Shown: one piece after another, positions 7,406 through 14,918 of the stretch
Layout: each line of letters starts with the position of its first letter
Numbering within the stretch: the stretch's first letter is position 1
From: Kitasatospora sp. DSM 101779
GTDB taxonomy: Bacteria > Actinomycetota > Actinomycetes > Streptomycetales > Streptomycetaceae
DNA length: 44,775 nucleotides
Direction: 5' to 3'
Assembly: GCF_025655475.1 (NCBI RefSeq)
Contig: NZ_JAHTIK010000001.1
Location: 4,032,756 to 4,077,530 of the forward strand
Made by a program: the position numbers and the translations under genes
The notes under the pieces: model-generated
What the model was told of the DNA's origin: nothing
Seen by the model: only the letters and a program-made list of their open reading frames with translations
The model's database searches: none

Positions 7406-8653
7406 ATGGCGGTCACCCGCGCCCCGCAGCCCGTCGCCACCCAGGTGGTCCGTACCCGCACCGCTCTCGCGCACCCCGCGCTGATGCTCGCCGGCATCCT
7501 GCTCGTCGCCCTGAACATGCGGGCCTGCCTGGCAGCGATCTCGCCGATGGTCGGGGAGATCCAGCGCTCGCTGGGCCTCTCCGCCACCGCGAGCGGCCTG
7601 ATCACCACCGTGCCGGTGCTCTTCCAGGGGGTCGGCGCGCCGCTCACCCCCCGGCTGACCCGGCGCTTCGGCGCCGAGCGCGTCGTCCTCGGCGCAGTGC
7701 TGGTGCTGGGCGCCGGAGTGCTGCTGCGGGTGCTGCCCTCGGCGGCCGCGCTGTACGCCGGGTGCGTGGTGATCGGCGTGGCGATCGCCGTGCTGAACGT
7801 CTCGATGCCTGCACTGGTGAAGCGGGAGTTCCCGCACCGGGCGGCCGCGATGACCGGCGTCTACTCCACCACCATGCTGGTCGGCGCCACCCTGGCGGCC
7901 GGGGTGTCCGTCCCGCTGGAGCAGGCGTTCGGCGGCGGCTGGCGCGCCTCGCTCGGCGCCTGGTCGCTGCTGGCCCTGGTCGCGGCGCTGGCCTGGCTGC
8001 CGCAGCTGCTGCAGGCCCGTCGGGCGCAGTCGCCCGCCACGGCTGCTGCCACCGCGCGGACCGCTCCCGCCGCGGCGGGCCGCGGCCCGTGGCGCTCCGC
8101 GACGGCCTGGCAGATCAGCGCGTTCATGGGGATCTCGTCGCTGCTGGTCTACAGCCTGGTCGCCTGGATGCCCACCGTGCTGGCCGACCACGGGATGGAC
8201 CGCGGCGAGGCCGGCCTGGTCTTCGCCTTCTCCAACCTGGTGCAGGTGGCCGGGGCCTTCCTGGTGCCGCTGATCGCCGGCCGGATGACCCGGCAGCGGG
8301 CGCTGGCTGCGGCGATGGCCGTCCTCAACGGTGTCGGCATCGCCGTGCTGCTGCTCGCCCCGGTCTCCGGGGCGTGGGCGGCGGCCGCCGTCCTCGGTGT
8401 CGCCCAGGGCGGCTCGCTGGGCCTGGCGCTGGCCTTCATCGTGCTGCGCACCGACAGCGCGGCGGGCGCGGCCCGGCTGAGCGGCATGGCCCAGGCGGTC
8501 GGCTACCTGGTGGCGGCGGCCGGGCCGGTCGGCGCCGGTGCGCTGCACCAGGCGACCGGGGGGTGGACGGTGCCGCTGGCCCTGCTGCTGGTGCTGGCGG
8601 GTGCCGCCGCGGCGGCGGGCTGGGGAGCGGGCCGGGACGTCACCGTGCGGTGA
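7406..8653 (+). CDS. MFS transporter, CynX/NimT-like
   Basis: A 415-residue integral membrane protein with about 12 predicted helices in two six-helix halves joined by a central loop rich in Ala, Thr and Arg (about residues 205-230). The start of helix 1 (LLVALNMRACLAAISPMVGEI) and the LSATASGLITTVPVLFQGVGAPL segment match the CynX/NimT group of major facilitator proteins, which move cyanate, 2-nitroimidazole or related small anions and drugs. ATG 7406 is taken; only a weak GAAAGAG lies upstream. The preceding FadR-type regulator probably controls it, and the two may be co-transcribed. The substrate is unassigned. The gene ends 28 bp before the convergent ABC permease. Confidence 0.87.
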   Translation: MAVTRAPQPVATQVVRTRTALAHPALMLAGILLVALNMRACLAAISPMVGEIQRSLGLSATASGLITTVPVLFQGVGAPLTPRLTRRFGAERVVLGAVLVLGAGVLLRVLPSAAALYAGCVVIGVAIAVLNVSMPALVKREFPHRAAAMTGVYSTTMLVGATLAAGVSVPLEQAFGGGWRASLGAWSLLALVAALAWLPQLLQARRAQSPATAAATARTAPAAAGRGPWRSATAWQISAFMGISSLLVYSLVAWMPTVLADHGMDRGEAGLVFAFSNLVQVAGAFLVPLIAGRMTRQRALAAAMAVLNGVGIAVLLLAPVSGAWAAAAVLGVAQGGSLGLALAFIVLRTDSAAGAARLSGMAQAVGYLVAAAGPVGAGALHQATGGWTVPLALLLVLAGAAAAAGWGAGRDVTVR

Positions 8654-8681
8654 GGCCCCAGGCCCCGTAGCCCGGGTGTTG

Positions 8682-9398
8682 TCACTCCTCGCCGGCGAGG
8701 GTGAGTCCGCCGAGCCGGACCGCGGCCAGCAGGGTGGAGGCCACGGCGACGACGACGAGCAGCGGGACGGCGACGGTGAGTGCCACGTCCGCGGCGATCG
8801 AGCCCTGGACGGCGATCGACTTCGCCACCGACAGGCCCCACTGCTGGATGCTCAGCGTCCGGGCACCCGGCACGAAGTTGCCGACCAGGCTCTCCCAGAC
8901 CAGCGCGTAGCCGAGGCCGGCCACCACCGCGTGCCGGGTGGCGACGCCGAGCAGCAGGAAGAGCGCGCTGTAGGCGGCGCCGGCGACGAGCGTGCCGGCG
9001 GCGTAGGCGACGGCCACGCCGTCCCGGGTGCCGCAGAGCAGCAGGCCGGCGATCAGCATGGGCACCGCGGCGAGCAGCCAGGTCGCGGCGATCGCCACGG
9101 TGAGCTTGGTGGTGACGATCCAGTGCCGGGGCAGCGGCTTGGCCAGCAGGTAGACGATCGAGCCGTCCTCGATCTCGGTGGCGATCACGCCGGTGCCGAC
9201 CACCAGCGCCAGGATCGGCAGCAGGGTGCCCATGCCGAGCCGGCCGAGGACGGTGGCGGCGAGGTCCTCCGGGGTGTCGGCGGTCAGCCGGGCGATGACG
9301 GCGACGAGCAGCAGCAGGGCGGGGACGACCAGCAGCAGGATGCCGCTGCGGCGCCCCAGCAGGCCGCGCACGGTCAGCCTGGCGACGGTCACGTTCAC
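8682..9398 (-). CDS. ABC-2 type transporter permease
   Basis: A 238-residue membrane protein with about six helices: an N-terminal one (GILLLVVPALLLLVAVIA), then TLLPILALVVGTGVIA, followed by the loop EIEDGSIVYLLAKPLPRHWIV that is diagnostic of ABC-2 permeases (the Gly-Thr/Ser-Leu-Pro coupling region). It is the last gene of a four-gene minus-strand cluster and pairs with the ATPase gene 90 bp upstream. The GTG at 9398 is preceded by GGAAGG at good spacing. The small size and lack of a large extracellular domain fit NosY- or CcmB-like or bacitracin-type exporters. The substrate is unknown. Confidence 0.82.
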   Translation of the reverse strand: MNVTVARLTVRGLLGRRSGILLLVVPALLLLVAVIARLTADTPEDLAATVLGRLGMGTLLPILALVVGTGVIATEIEDGSIVYLLAKPLPRHWIVTTKLTVAIAATWLLAAVPMLIAGLLLCGTRDGVAVAYAAGTLVAGAAYSALFLLLGVATRHAVVAGLGYALVWESLVGNFVPGARTLSIQQWGLSVAKSIAVQGSIAADVALTVAVPLLVVVAVASTLLAAVRLGGLTLAGEE

Positions 9399-9411
9399 GG
9401 TTCGGCCTTCC

Positions 9412-9450
9412 TTCGGGCGTGGTTCGGGCGGGGGTTCGGGCGGGTTCCGG
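9412..9450. repeat. Short tandem repeats (TTCGGGCG units)
   Basis: Three units of TTCGGGCGtgg / TTCGGGCGgggg / TTCGGGCGgg followed by a degenerate TTCCGGG, in the 90-bp gap between the ATPase and permease genes. They directly abut the palindrome at 9446-9471. No function is assignable. Confidence 0.5.
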
Positions 9451-9471
9451 GCCGTCCGCGGACGGCCCGGA
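9446..9471. terminator. 26-bp perfect palindrome between ABC ATPase and permease genes
   Basis: The sequence reads the same on both strands over 26 bases, with centre CCGCGG, and would form a stem of about 11 bp with a minimal loop in RNA. It sits inside a same-strand cluster, just after the ATPase stop codon, so it may be a partial terminator or mRNA-stabilising hairpin that lowers expression of the downstream permease. A DNA-level operator is also possible. Confidence 0.5.
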
Positions 9472-9488
9472 GACGGTCCGGGGCCGGC

Positions 9489-10406
9489 TCAGGAGGCGAC
9501 GAGGTAGGAGAAGACGCTCTCCAGCGACTCGTCGGCCGGGGACACGGTGTACAGCCGGATGCCGGCGTCCTTGGCGACGCGGGGGAGCAGGGTGGTGAAG
9601 CCCTGGAAGTCGACCGCCTGGATGCGCAGGGCGCGCTCCTGCCCGTCGAACTCGATGCCGGCCGTGGAGCCGTCCGCGATCAGTGCGGCGGCCAGCCGGC
9701 GGTCGTCGCTGGAGCGGACCAGGTAGCGGTGCGGGCGGTTGGTCATCAGCCGCCGGATCCTGCGGAAGTCGCCGGAGGCCGCGTGGCGGCCGGCGACCAC
9801 GACCTCGATGTGCCGGGCGAGCTGCTCGACCTCCTCCAGAATGTGCGAGGAGAAGAGCACGGTTCGGCCCTCGGCGCCGAAGCGGCGCAGCAGCTCCATC
9901 AGCTGGAGGCGCTGGCGCGGGTCCATGCCGTTGAACGGCTCGTCGAGCAGCAGCACGGCGGGGTCGTGGACGAGCGCGGAGGCCATCTTGACCCGCTGCT
10001 TCATGCCCTTGGAGTAGGTGCCGGTCTTCCGGTCCTGGGCGTACTCCATCTCGACCAGGCCGAGGGCGCGCCGGGCGGCGGCGGCCGGATCGGCGAGGCC
10101 GTGCAGCTCGGCGTTGGCGAGGACGAACTCCCAGCCCGTCAGGTAGTCGTACATCGACTCCCGCTCGGGGACCAGGCCGATCGCCCGGTACACCTCCTGG
10201 TTGCGCCAGATCGGGACGCCGTCCAGGGCGACCTCGCCGGCGGACGGCGGCAGGAAGCCGCTCATCATGTGGATGAGGGTGGACTTGCCGGCGCCGTTGG
10301 GGCCGAGCAGGCCGGTGACGCCCGGCCCGATCTGCATGGAGACGTCGTTCACGGCGACGACGTTGCCGAACCAGCGGGAGACCCGGTCGATGGTGATGAC
10401 GGCCAT
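9489..10406 (-). CDS. ABC transporter ATP-binding protein
   Basis: A 305-residue nucleotide-binding subunit. Walker A is GPNGAGKST, the signature loop is the variant YSKGMKQRV in place of LSGGQ (usual in ABC-2 exporters of this type), Walker B is AVLLLDEPFNGMD, and the switch His is in LFSSHILEEVE. The C-terminal 90 residues form an accessory domain seen in CcmA/NatA-like exporters. It lies 9 bp downstream of the permease gene at 10416-11324 and 90 bp upstream of the permease at 8682-9398, so either could be its partner. The ATG at 10406 starts the typical MAVITIDRVSRWFG N-terminus. Confidence 0.9.
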   Translation of the reverse strand: MAVITIDRVSRWFGNVVAVNDVSMQIGPGVTGLLGPNGAGKSTLIHMMSGFLPPSAGEVALDGVPIWRNQEVYRAIGLVPERESMYDYLTGWEFVLANAELHGLADPAAAARRALGLVEMEYAQDRKTGTYSKGMKQRVKMASALVHDPAVLLLDEPFNGMDPRQRLQLMELLRRFGAEGRTVLFSSHILEEVEQLARHIEVVVAGRHAASGDFRRIRRLMTNRPHRYLVRSSDDRRLAAALIADGSTAGIEFDGQERALRIQAVDFQGFTTLLPRVAKDAGIRLYTVSPADESLESVFSYLVAS

Positions 10407-10415
10407 GGCGAGCTC

Positions 10416-11324
10416 TCAGATCTTCCGGTAGCGGCGGTCGGTGAACCAGTAGCAGGCGGCGGTGAGCAGCAGGATCTCGGCACCGAAGAGCACGGCGGCG
10501 CCGGCGCCGGGGGCGTGCACCACGCGCGAGTCGGTGACCAGTCCGAAGACCTGGTTGGTGAAGCCGTTGACGAGCCAGCTCGGCGAGAGCATCGCGGCCC
10601 AGTTGGCCTTCTCCGGAACGTCCGCCCACTCGCCGCCGGCCAGCGCGTACACGATCCGGGCGATGACGGCGCTGATCGACATCACGCCCATGATCGACGC
10701 GACGCCGAAGCCCCGGCGCGGGGTGCTCGCCGCGATCAGCAGGCCGATCGCGGAGTAGAGCACCGCGTAGAGCAGTGCGGCGGCCAGTCCGTAGAGCAGG
10801 TGGACGGTGTGGTGTCCGAAGTCCATGCGGCCGAGCAGCGCACCGATGTACAGCACCAGCAGCGGACCGGCCGTGACGATCAGCATCGCGCTGGTCATCG
10901 CCGCGAACTTGGCCCGCACGTAGTCGGCGCGGGTGATCGGGCGGGAGAAGTACAGCGGGACGGTGTGGTGCCGCAGGTCGCGGGAGAGCAGCACCGGCGC
11001 CTGGGCGGCGAGGAAGATCCAGGTCAGCACACCGATGCCGTCCAGCAGCTCGGTGTAGTCCAGGACCGGCTTCTCCATCTTCATGAAGATCTGCACGGCG
11101 GCCACGACCAGGGCGAAGAGCAGCGGCAGCGCCAGCACCACCATCGGCAGCACCTTGGAGCGGCCGGAGCGGCCGAGGCCGAAGGCGGCGCGCAGGCTCT
11201 GCTGGTAGAGCGAGCGGGTGGCGTAGCCGCGGCCGAGCCGGGGGCCCTCGTAACGGCGGTAGCCGATGTTGTGGATCACGCCGCCGTCGGCGGCGGCGGT
11301 GCGGGCGTCAGGAGACGGATGCAT
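10416..11324 (-). CDS. ABC transporter permease
   Basis: A 302-residue membrane protein. The first 60 residues are hydrophilic and include IHNIGYRRYEGPRLGR, an N-terminal signature of actinobacterial ABC-2 permeases of this locus; about six transmembrane helices follow, the first at LPMVVLALPLLFALVVAAVQIF. The loop DLRHHTVPLYFSRPITRADY corresponds to the coupling loop. The ATG at 11324 lies 17 bases inside the upstream ATPase gene, so translation is coupled. It most likely works with that ATPase (11308-12282). The substrate is unknown. Confidence 0.85.
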   Translation of the reverse strand: MHPSPDARTAAADGGVIHNIGYRRYEGPRLGRGYATRSLYQQSLRAAFGLGRSGRSKVLPMVVLALPLLFALVVAAVQIFMKMEKPVLDYTELLDGIGVLTWIFLAAQAPVLLSRDLRHHTVPLYFSRPITRADYVRAKFAAMTSAMLIVTAGPLLVLYIGALLGRMDFGHHTVHLLYGLAAALLYAVLYSAIGLLIAASTPRRGFGVASIMGVMSISAVIARIVYALAGGEWADVPEKANWAAMLSPSWLVNGFTNQVFGLVTDSRVVHAPGAGAAVLFGAEILLLTAACYWFTDRRYRKI

Positions 11325-12282
11325 CGGCGGGACCTCCTGTCCGCTCGGCCCGGTCGGCGGGCTGGGTGAAGATCTCGGCGACCCGGTGGCGGCGCTGCTC
11401 CAGGCGGACCAGGCCGAGGCCGAGGTCGGCGACGGTGTCGCGGACGGTGTCGTAGGTGCTGTCGTCCTTGATCTCGACGAGCAGGATGCGGGAGCCGTCC
11501 ATGGCGACGGAGAGCCCGGCCGCGGCGAGGCGCTCGCGCACGGCGGCGTCCGGGTCGGCGAGGGCGTCCTGCGGGTGGTCGGTGACCTCGACCGCGAGGA
11601 CCTGGGTCGCCTCGGTGAAGGAGGCGGTGGAGGACGAGCGCAGCAGCCGTCCGCCGTCGATCACCACGAGGTGGTCGCAGGTGCGCTCCAGCTCGCCGAG
11701 CAGGTGCGTGGTGACCAGCACCGAGATGCCGAAGTCGGTGTGCACGCGGCGGATCAGGCCGAGCATCTCGTCGCGGCCGACCGGGTCGAGGCCGTTGGTC
11801 GGCTCGTCGAGCAGCACCAGCTGCGGGTCGTGGACGAGCGCCTGGGCGAGCTTGACCCGCTGCTTCATGCCCGTCGAGTAGCCGCCCATCGGGCGGTAGC
11901 GCTCCTCGTACAGGCCGACGTGGCGCAGGATGTCGGCGGTACGCTCGCGGGCGGCCGCGGCGGGCAGGCCGGCCATCCGGGCCATGTGCACCACGAACTC
12001 GGTCGCGGAGACGTCCGGCGGCAGGCAGTCGTGCTCGGGCATGTAGCCGACCCGCTCGCGGATCGCGGCGCCCTCGGTGGCGATGTCGAGGCCGAGCACG
12101 CGCCCGGTGCCGGAGGTGGCCGGGGAGAGCCCGAGCAGGATCTTGATCAGGGTGGACTTGCCCGCACCGTTGGCGCCCACCAGGCCGACCACCCCGGGCT
12201 GCACCTCTACGGTCAGCTGGTCGAGGGCGGTGACCCGGGGGAACCTCTTGGTGAGGCCGTCCGTTGCGATGACTGTGGACAC
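11308..12282 (-). CDS. ABC transporter ATP-binding protein
   Basis: A 324-residue nucleotide-binding subunit with Walker A GANGAGKST, signature YSTGMKQRV, Walker B QLVLLDEPTNGLDP and the switch region TTHLLGELE. A C-terminal extension of about 90 residues is similar in layout to the ATPase at 9489-10406, so the two are probably paralogues. GTG at 12282 is chosen (MSTVIATDGLTKRF); a TTG three codons upstream is possible. TACGTT on the minus strand lies about nine bases before this GTG with no ribosome binding site, which suggests a leaderless transcript that starts the four-gene cluster. The overlap with the next gene supports a single operon of two exporters. Confidence 0.9.
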   Translation of the reverse strand: MSTVIATDGLTKRFPRVTALDQLTVEVQPGVVGLVGANGAGKSTLIKILLGLSPATSGTGRVLGLDIATEGAAIRERVGYMPEHDCLPPDVSATEFVVHMARMAGLPAAAARERTADILRHVGLYEERYRPMGGYSTGMKQRVKLAQALVHDPQLVLLDEPTNGLDPVGRDEMLGLIRRVHTDFGISVLVTTHLLGELERTCDHLVVIDGGRLLRSSSTASFTEATQVLAVEVTDHPQDALADPDAAVRERLAAAGLSVAMDGSRILLVEIKDDSTYDTVRDTVADLGLGLVRLEQRRHRVAEIFTQPADRAERTGGPADASVS

Positions 12283-12357
12283 GCCCCTCAACGTAGTGGT
12301 GCGGCGCCCCCACGGGAATGAGCTGGGATGACGAGCCCGGCGTGATGCTCCGGTATG

Positions 12358-12397
12358 ACGGGGCGGCGGCGTCCCCTAGGGGTCGCCGCCGCCCCGT
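12358..12397. terminator. Strong hairpin terminator
   Basis: A 14-bp perfect stem with arm ACGGGGCGGCGGCG encloses TCCCCTAGGGGT, which is itself nearly palindromic. It lies upstream of the ABC operon start and downstream of the disrupted gene on the same strand, insulating the two. The C-terminal frame of the disrupted gene reads through this hairpin, whereas an alternative frame stops at 12440 just before it. Confidence 0.75.
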
Positions 12398-13199
12398 GAC
12401 CTGCACCGGGCGGTTCGTCGGCGCAGGACCGGCCCGGGGTCAGCGCAGCATCTGCGACTCAGCCCGTCGGCGAACTCCTCCGCCGTCTGGCGACTCTTGA
12501 AGCGCAGCGGCCGGACGTACACCTCCTGGGTGCCGTCGGCGGTGCGGTAGCGGCGCTCGGCGGCGTCGTCCTTGTAGCCGTACGAGCGGAGGATCGCCGG
12601 CATCTCGGAGGCGTGGCCGAACTGCTCGGCGACGTCGTCGGTGCTCAGCGCGGTGCCGTTCGAGGGTCCGCAGGACTCGGCGCCGGCCGGCATCGGCAGC
12701 AGGAAGGAGCGGATGTCGCCGCCGTGCGTGGAGCCGTCGACGGTGCCGTGCACGGTGCTCGCCGGGGAGGGTGTCGGCGGGAGCGTCGGCGAGGGCGCGG
12801 GGGCCGCCGGGGACGGTGCCGCGGACGGCGTGGCGGACGCCGGGGCACAGGTGCGGCGGACGGCGTGGCGGACGCCGGGGCACAGGTGCGGCGGACGGCG
12901 CCGCGACGGCCCGCGACGGGCTGTCGGGCCGTCCGAACGGCCACGGCGGCGGTGGCACTGGCCGCCGTCACGGCGAGCAGGCCGACCGCGGCCGGCGCCC
13001 ACCGCACTCCGCGCGGCAGCTGCCGCACCCCGGCGGCCGGGGTGTCGGCTGCCGGGGCGTCAGCACCTGGTGCGGCAAAAGCGGGTGCGGGTGCGGGCGG
13101 CACGCCGACCGGCGCTGCCGGAGCTCCGGGCGCGGGTTCGGGCGCGGGTTCGGGCGCGGGCGCGCCTTCGGGCACGGGCGCGTTTTCGGGCGCAGACAG
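12376..13199 (-). pseudogene. Disrupted membrane-anchored hypothetical protein
   Basis: Two matching coding segments lie in different frames. The upstream part (frame through 13199) encodes a Pro/Ala/Glu-rich cytoplasmic tail, QLPRGVRWAP and a transmembrane helix (AAVGLLAVTAASATAAVAV). The downstream part (frame ending at 12376) encodes a Pro/Ser linker and an extracytoplasmic domain of about 95 residues with GGDIRSFLLPMPAGAESCGP and RYRTADGTQEVYVRPLRF. The frames are joined by a 35-bp tandem duplication (12821-12890); both read RTCAPASATPSA within their own copy, and removing one copy would restore one open frame. No good start is seen: a CTG at 13199 has GGGGGAG upstream, and a GTG at 13175 has none. 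The C-terminal end may also be shifted, since another frame stops at 12440, before the terminator. I do not recognise the function. Confidence 0.68.
12821..12900. repeat. 35-bp tandem duplication causing a frameshift
   Basis: Copies at 12821-12855 and 12856-12890 are identical except for the last base, with a 10-base partial third copy at 12891-12900. The unit begins GCGGACGGCGTGGCGGACGC. Since 35 is not a multiple of three, the extra copy shifts the reading frame of the gene that contains it. Confidence 0.9.
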
Positions 13200-13410
13200 G
13201 GAACTCCCCCGGGAGAGGCAGCCGGATTGCCGCGCGCGGGCTCCGGACGGGCACCCCGTTCGCCGCCGTCCGAGCCTCTGACCACGCGTGACACGGAATT
13301 GTGGGAGCGGCGAGCCGGCCGACAATGGAGTTCCCGGAGACATTCCGCCGAGGTCCGCCCATGTCCGACACGTCGTGATCGAACCGCAACGAGCGGCAGT
13401 TCTGCCGGTG

Positions 13411-14652
13411 TCAGTCCTCGCCGGATTCCTGCTTCGCCGCCGTCCCCGGTGCGGCGGCCTGCGGCCCGTCCGCCGGGGTCCGATCCACCGGGGCCTGACC
13501 CGTCGGGGTCTGATCCGGCGTCGGCTGCGCGGCCGTCTCCTCCGCGGCCGGGGCACCGGCCTGGCCCGGGACGTACGCGGCGGGCCCGCCGGACAGTCCG
13601 GCGGCCTCGGCGAGCGTGACGTCCAGACTCTCGCGGCGGATCCGGCGGTCGATGTACAGGAGGCCGTTGGTGAGCGGTGTCAGCGGCACGGTGAGTGCGG
13701 TGGCGAGCACGACGCCCGTCACCGTGCAGAAGGCGAAGGTCACCAGCGCGCCCACGCCGGGCGCGGCACTCTGCGCGTACGGGTCGGCCGCCGCCGCGTT
13801 CCCCGTCGAGGCGAACAGCACGAACATTCCGACCACCATGCACGGCACCGCGACGATCTGGGCGGCGAACGAGCCGACCAGTCCGACGATGTACGGGATG
13901 CCCAGGCTGCGCCACCAGTTGCCCTCGTTCAGCCGCCAGGCGCGGCGGAGCGCGGCAACCGGTCGGGCGTTCTCCAGCACCAGGACCGGCACCTCCAGCA
14001 CCAGGCGCACCTGCACGTAGACCGCGGCCGCCCAGCCCGGCACGAAGAACAGCACGCCCAGGACGAGTCCCGTCTCGGAGCCGAAGAGCAGCCCGGCCAG
14101 CAGCGGCAGCAGGAAGGAGACCACCAGGATCCCGCCGGCGAGCAGGCCGGTGAGCACCTGCGTCGCCACCACGCGCCACAGCATCGGCCGCGCCTCGGCC
14201 CAGACGGCCCGGGTGGCGATCCTGCGGCCGATCACCGCGTACCGCAGCACCACCGTGGCGGTCGCCGAGGACACCGCGTAGAGCGCGGTCAGCACCACCA
14301 TGAGGAGCAGAACGGCGCCGGCGACGGTCACCGTGACGGCGACCGCGTCCGCCGTGGAGGGCAGTTCCTCGTTGCGGACGGCCTGCCACGGCCCGTCCAG
14401 CGCGGCGGCGGCGACGACGGCGAACGCGCCGAAGGCCGCCACGGCGCCCAGGGCCGTCCACAGCACCGGCACGAGCAACTGGGCCGGGTAGCGCTGCACG
14501 GTCGTGAAGACGCCCGAGATGATCTCGCCGACGCCCAGTGGCCGCAACGGCACCACTCCGGGCTTCGGCGCCTCCACGGCGTACCCCCAGGGCACCCCGC
14601 CCGGCCCGCCGGGCCCGTGGTGCGGCCCCCGCCAGTCCCCGCTGCTGCTCAT
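13411..14652 (-). CDS. Polytopic membrane protein, GPDPase-membrane-domain-like (DUF7847 type)
   Basis: A 413-residue membrane protein. A Gly/Pro-rich N-terminus (MSSSGDWRGPHHGPGG) is followed by LRPLGVGEIISGVFTTVQRYP, the usual start of this family, then about six to eight helices (for example LLVPVLWTALGAVAAFGAFAVVAAAAL and LLLMVVLTALYAVSSATATVVL). The amphipathic VAALRRAWRLNEGNWWRSLGI segment is characteristic of the glycerophosphoryl-diester phosphodiesterase membrane domain. The last 60 residues are a Pro/Thr/Ala-rich cytoplasmic tail. ATG 14652 has GGAGAGG upstream. It diverges from the M48 protease gene. No catalytic phosphodiesterase domain is attached, so enzymatic activity should not be assumed; a scaffold or transport role is possible. 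Confidence 0.75.
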   Translation of the reverse strand: MSSSGDWRGPHHGPGGPGGVPWGYAVEAPKPGVVPLRPLGVGEIISGVFTTVQRYPAQLLVPVLWTALGAVAAFGAFAVVAAAALDGPWQAVRNEELPSTADAVAVTVTVAGAVLLLMVVLTALYAVSSATATVVLRYAVIGRRIATRAVWAEARPMLWRVVATQVLTGLLAGGILVVSFLLPLLAGLLFGSETGLVLGVLFFVPGWAAAVYVQVRLVLEVPVLVLENARPVAALRRAWRLNEGNWWRSLGIPYIVGLVGSFAAQIVAVPCMVVGMFVLFASTGNAAAADPYAQSAAPGVGALVTFAFCTVTGVVLATALTVPLTPLTNGLLYIDRRIRRESLDVTLAEAAGLSGGPAAYVPGQAGAPAAEETAAQPTPDQTPTGQAPVDRTPADGPQAAAPGTAAKQESGED

Positions 14653-14823
14653 CGTCGGTCCTCTCCCCTCGACCCGCCGCGGCCGCGGCGCGAGACCGAA
14701 GCGTAGAAGGCGCCCCCGACGCCCGCCGCCAGGGGGTCGGGGACGAAGCAAGGGGCGCGGAGCCCCCCGCCGGCCACACCGCCCGGCTGTGCTCGGCCGC
14801 GTCGGCCCCGGCCGGGGCAGCGC

Positions 14824-14852
14824 TTTCCAACCGAACGCTCCCTGGATACGAT
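14824..14852 (+). promoter_or_regulatory. Candidate promoter of the M48 protease gene
   Basis: TTTCCA (14824-14829) and TACGAT (14847-14852) with a 17-base spacer, each four of six to consensus, about 67 bases before the ATG at 14919. Confidence 0.45.
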
Positions 14853-14918
14853 CGCCGCCCGTTGTCACAGTCCGTGTCGGCGGTCCGACCATGTCCTGTC
14901 CGGCGAGGAAGCTCCAGC

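Noticed and set aside
8538..11369. Long plus-strand open frame over the ABC cluster
   Set aside because: It is antisense to clear ATPase and permease genes with recognisable motifs, so it is a shadow frame.
13060..13389. Small minus-strand frame MRFDHDVSDMGGPRRN...
   Set aside because: It becomes an Arg/Ala low-complexity string antisense in frame to the Pro-rich tail of the disrupted gene; no ribosome binding site is seen.
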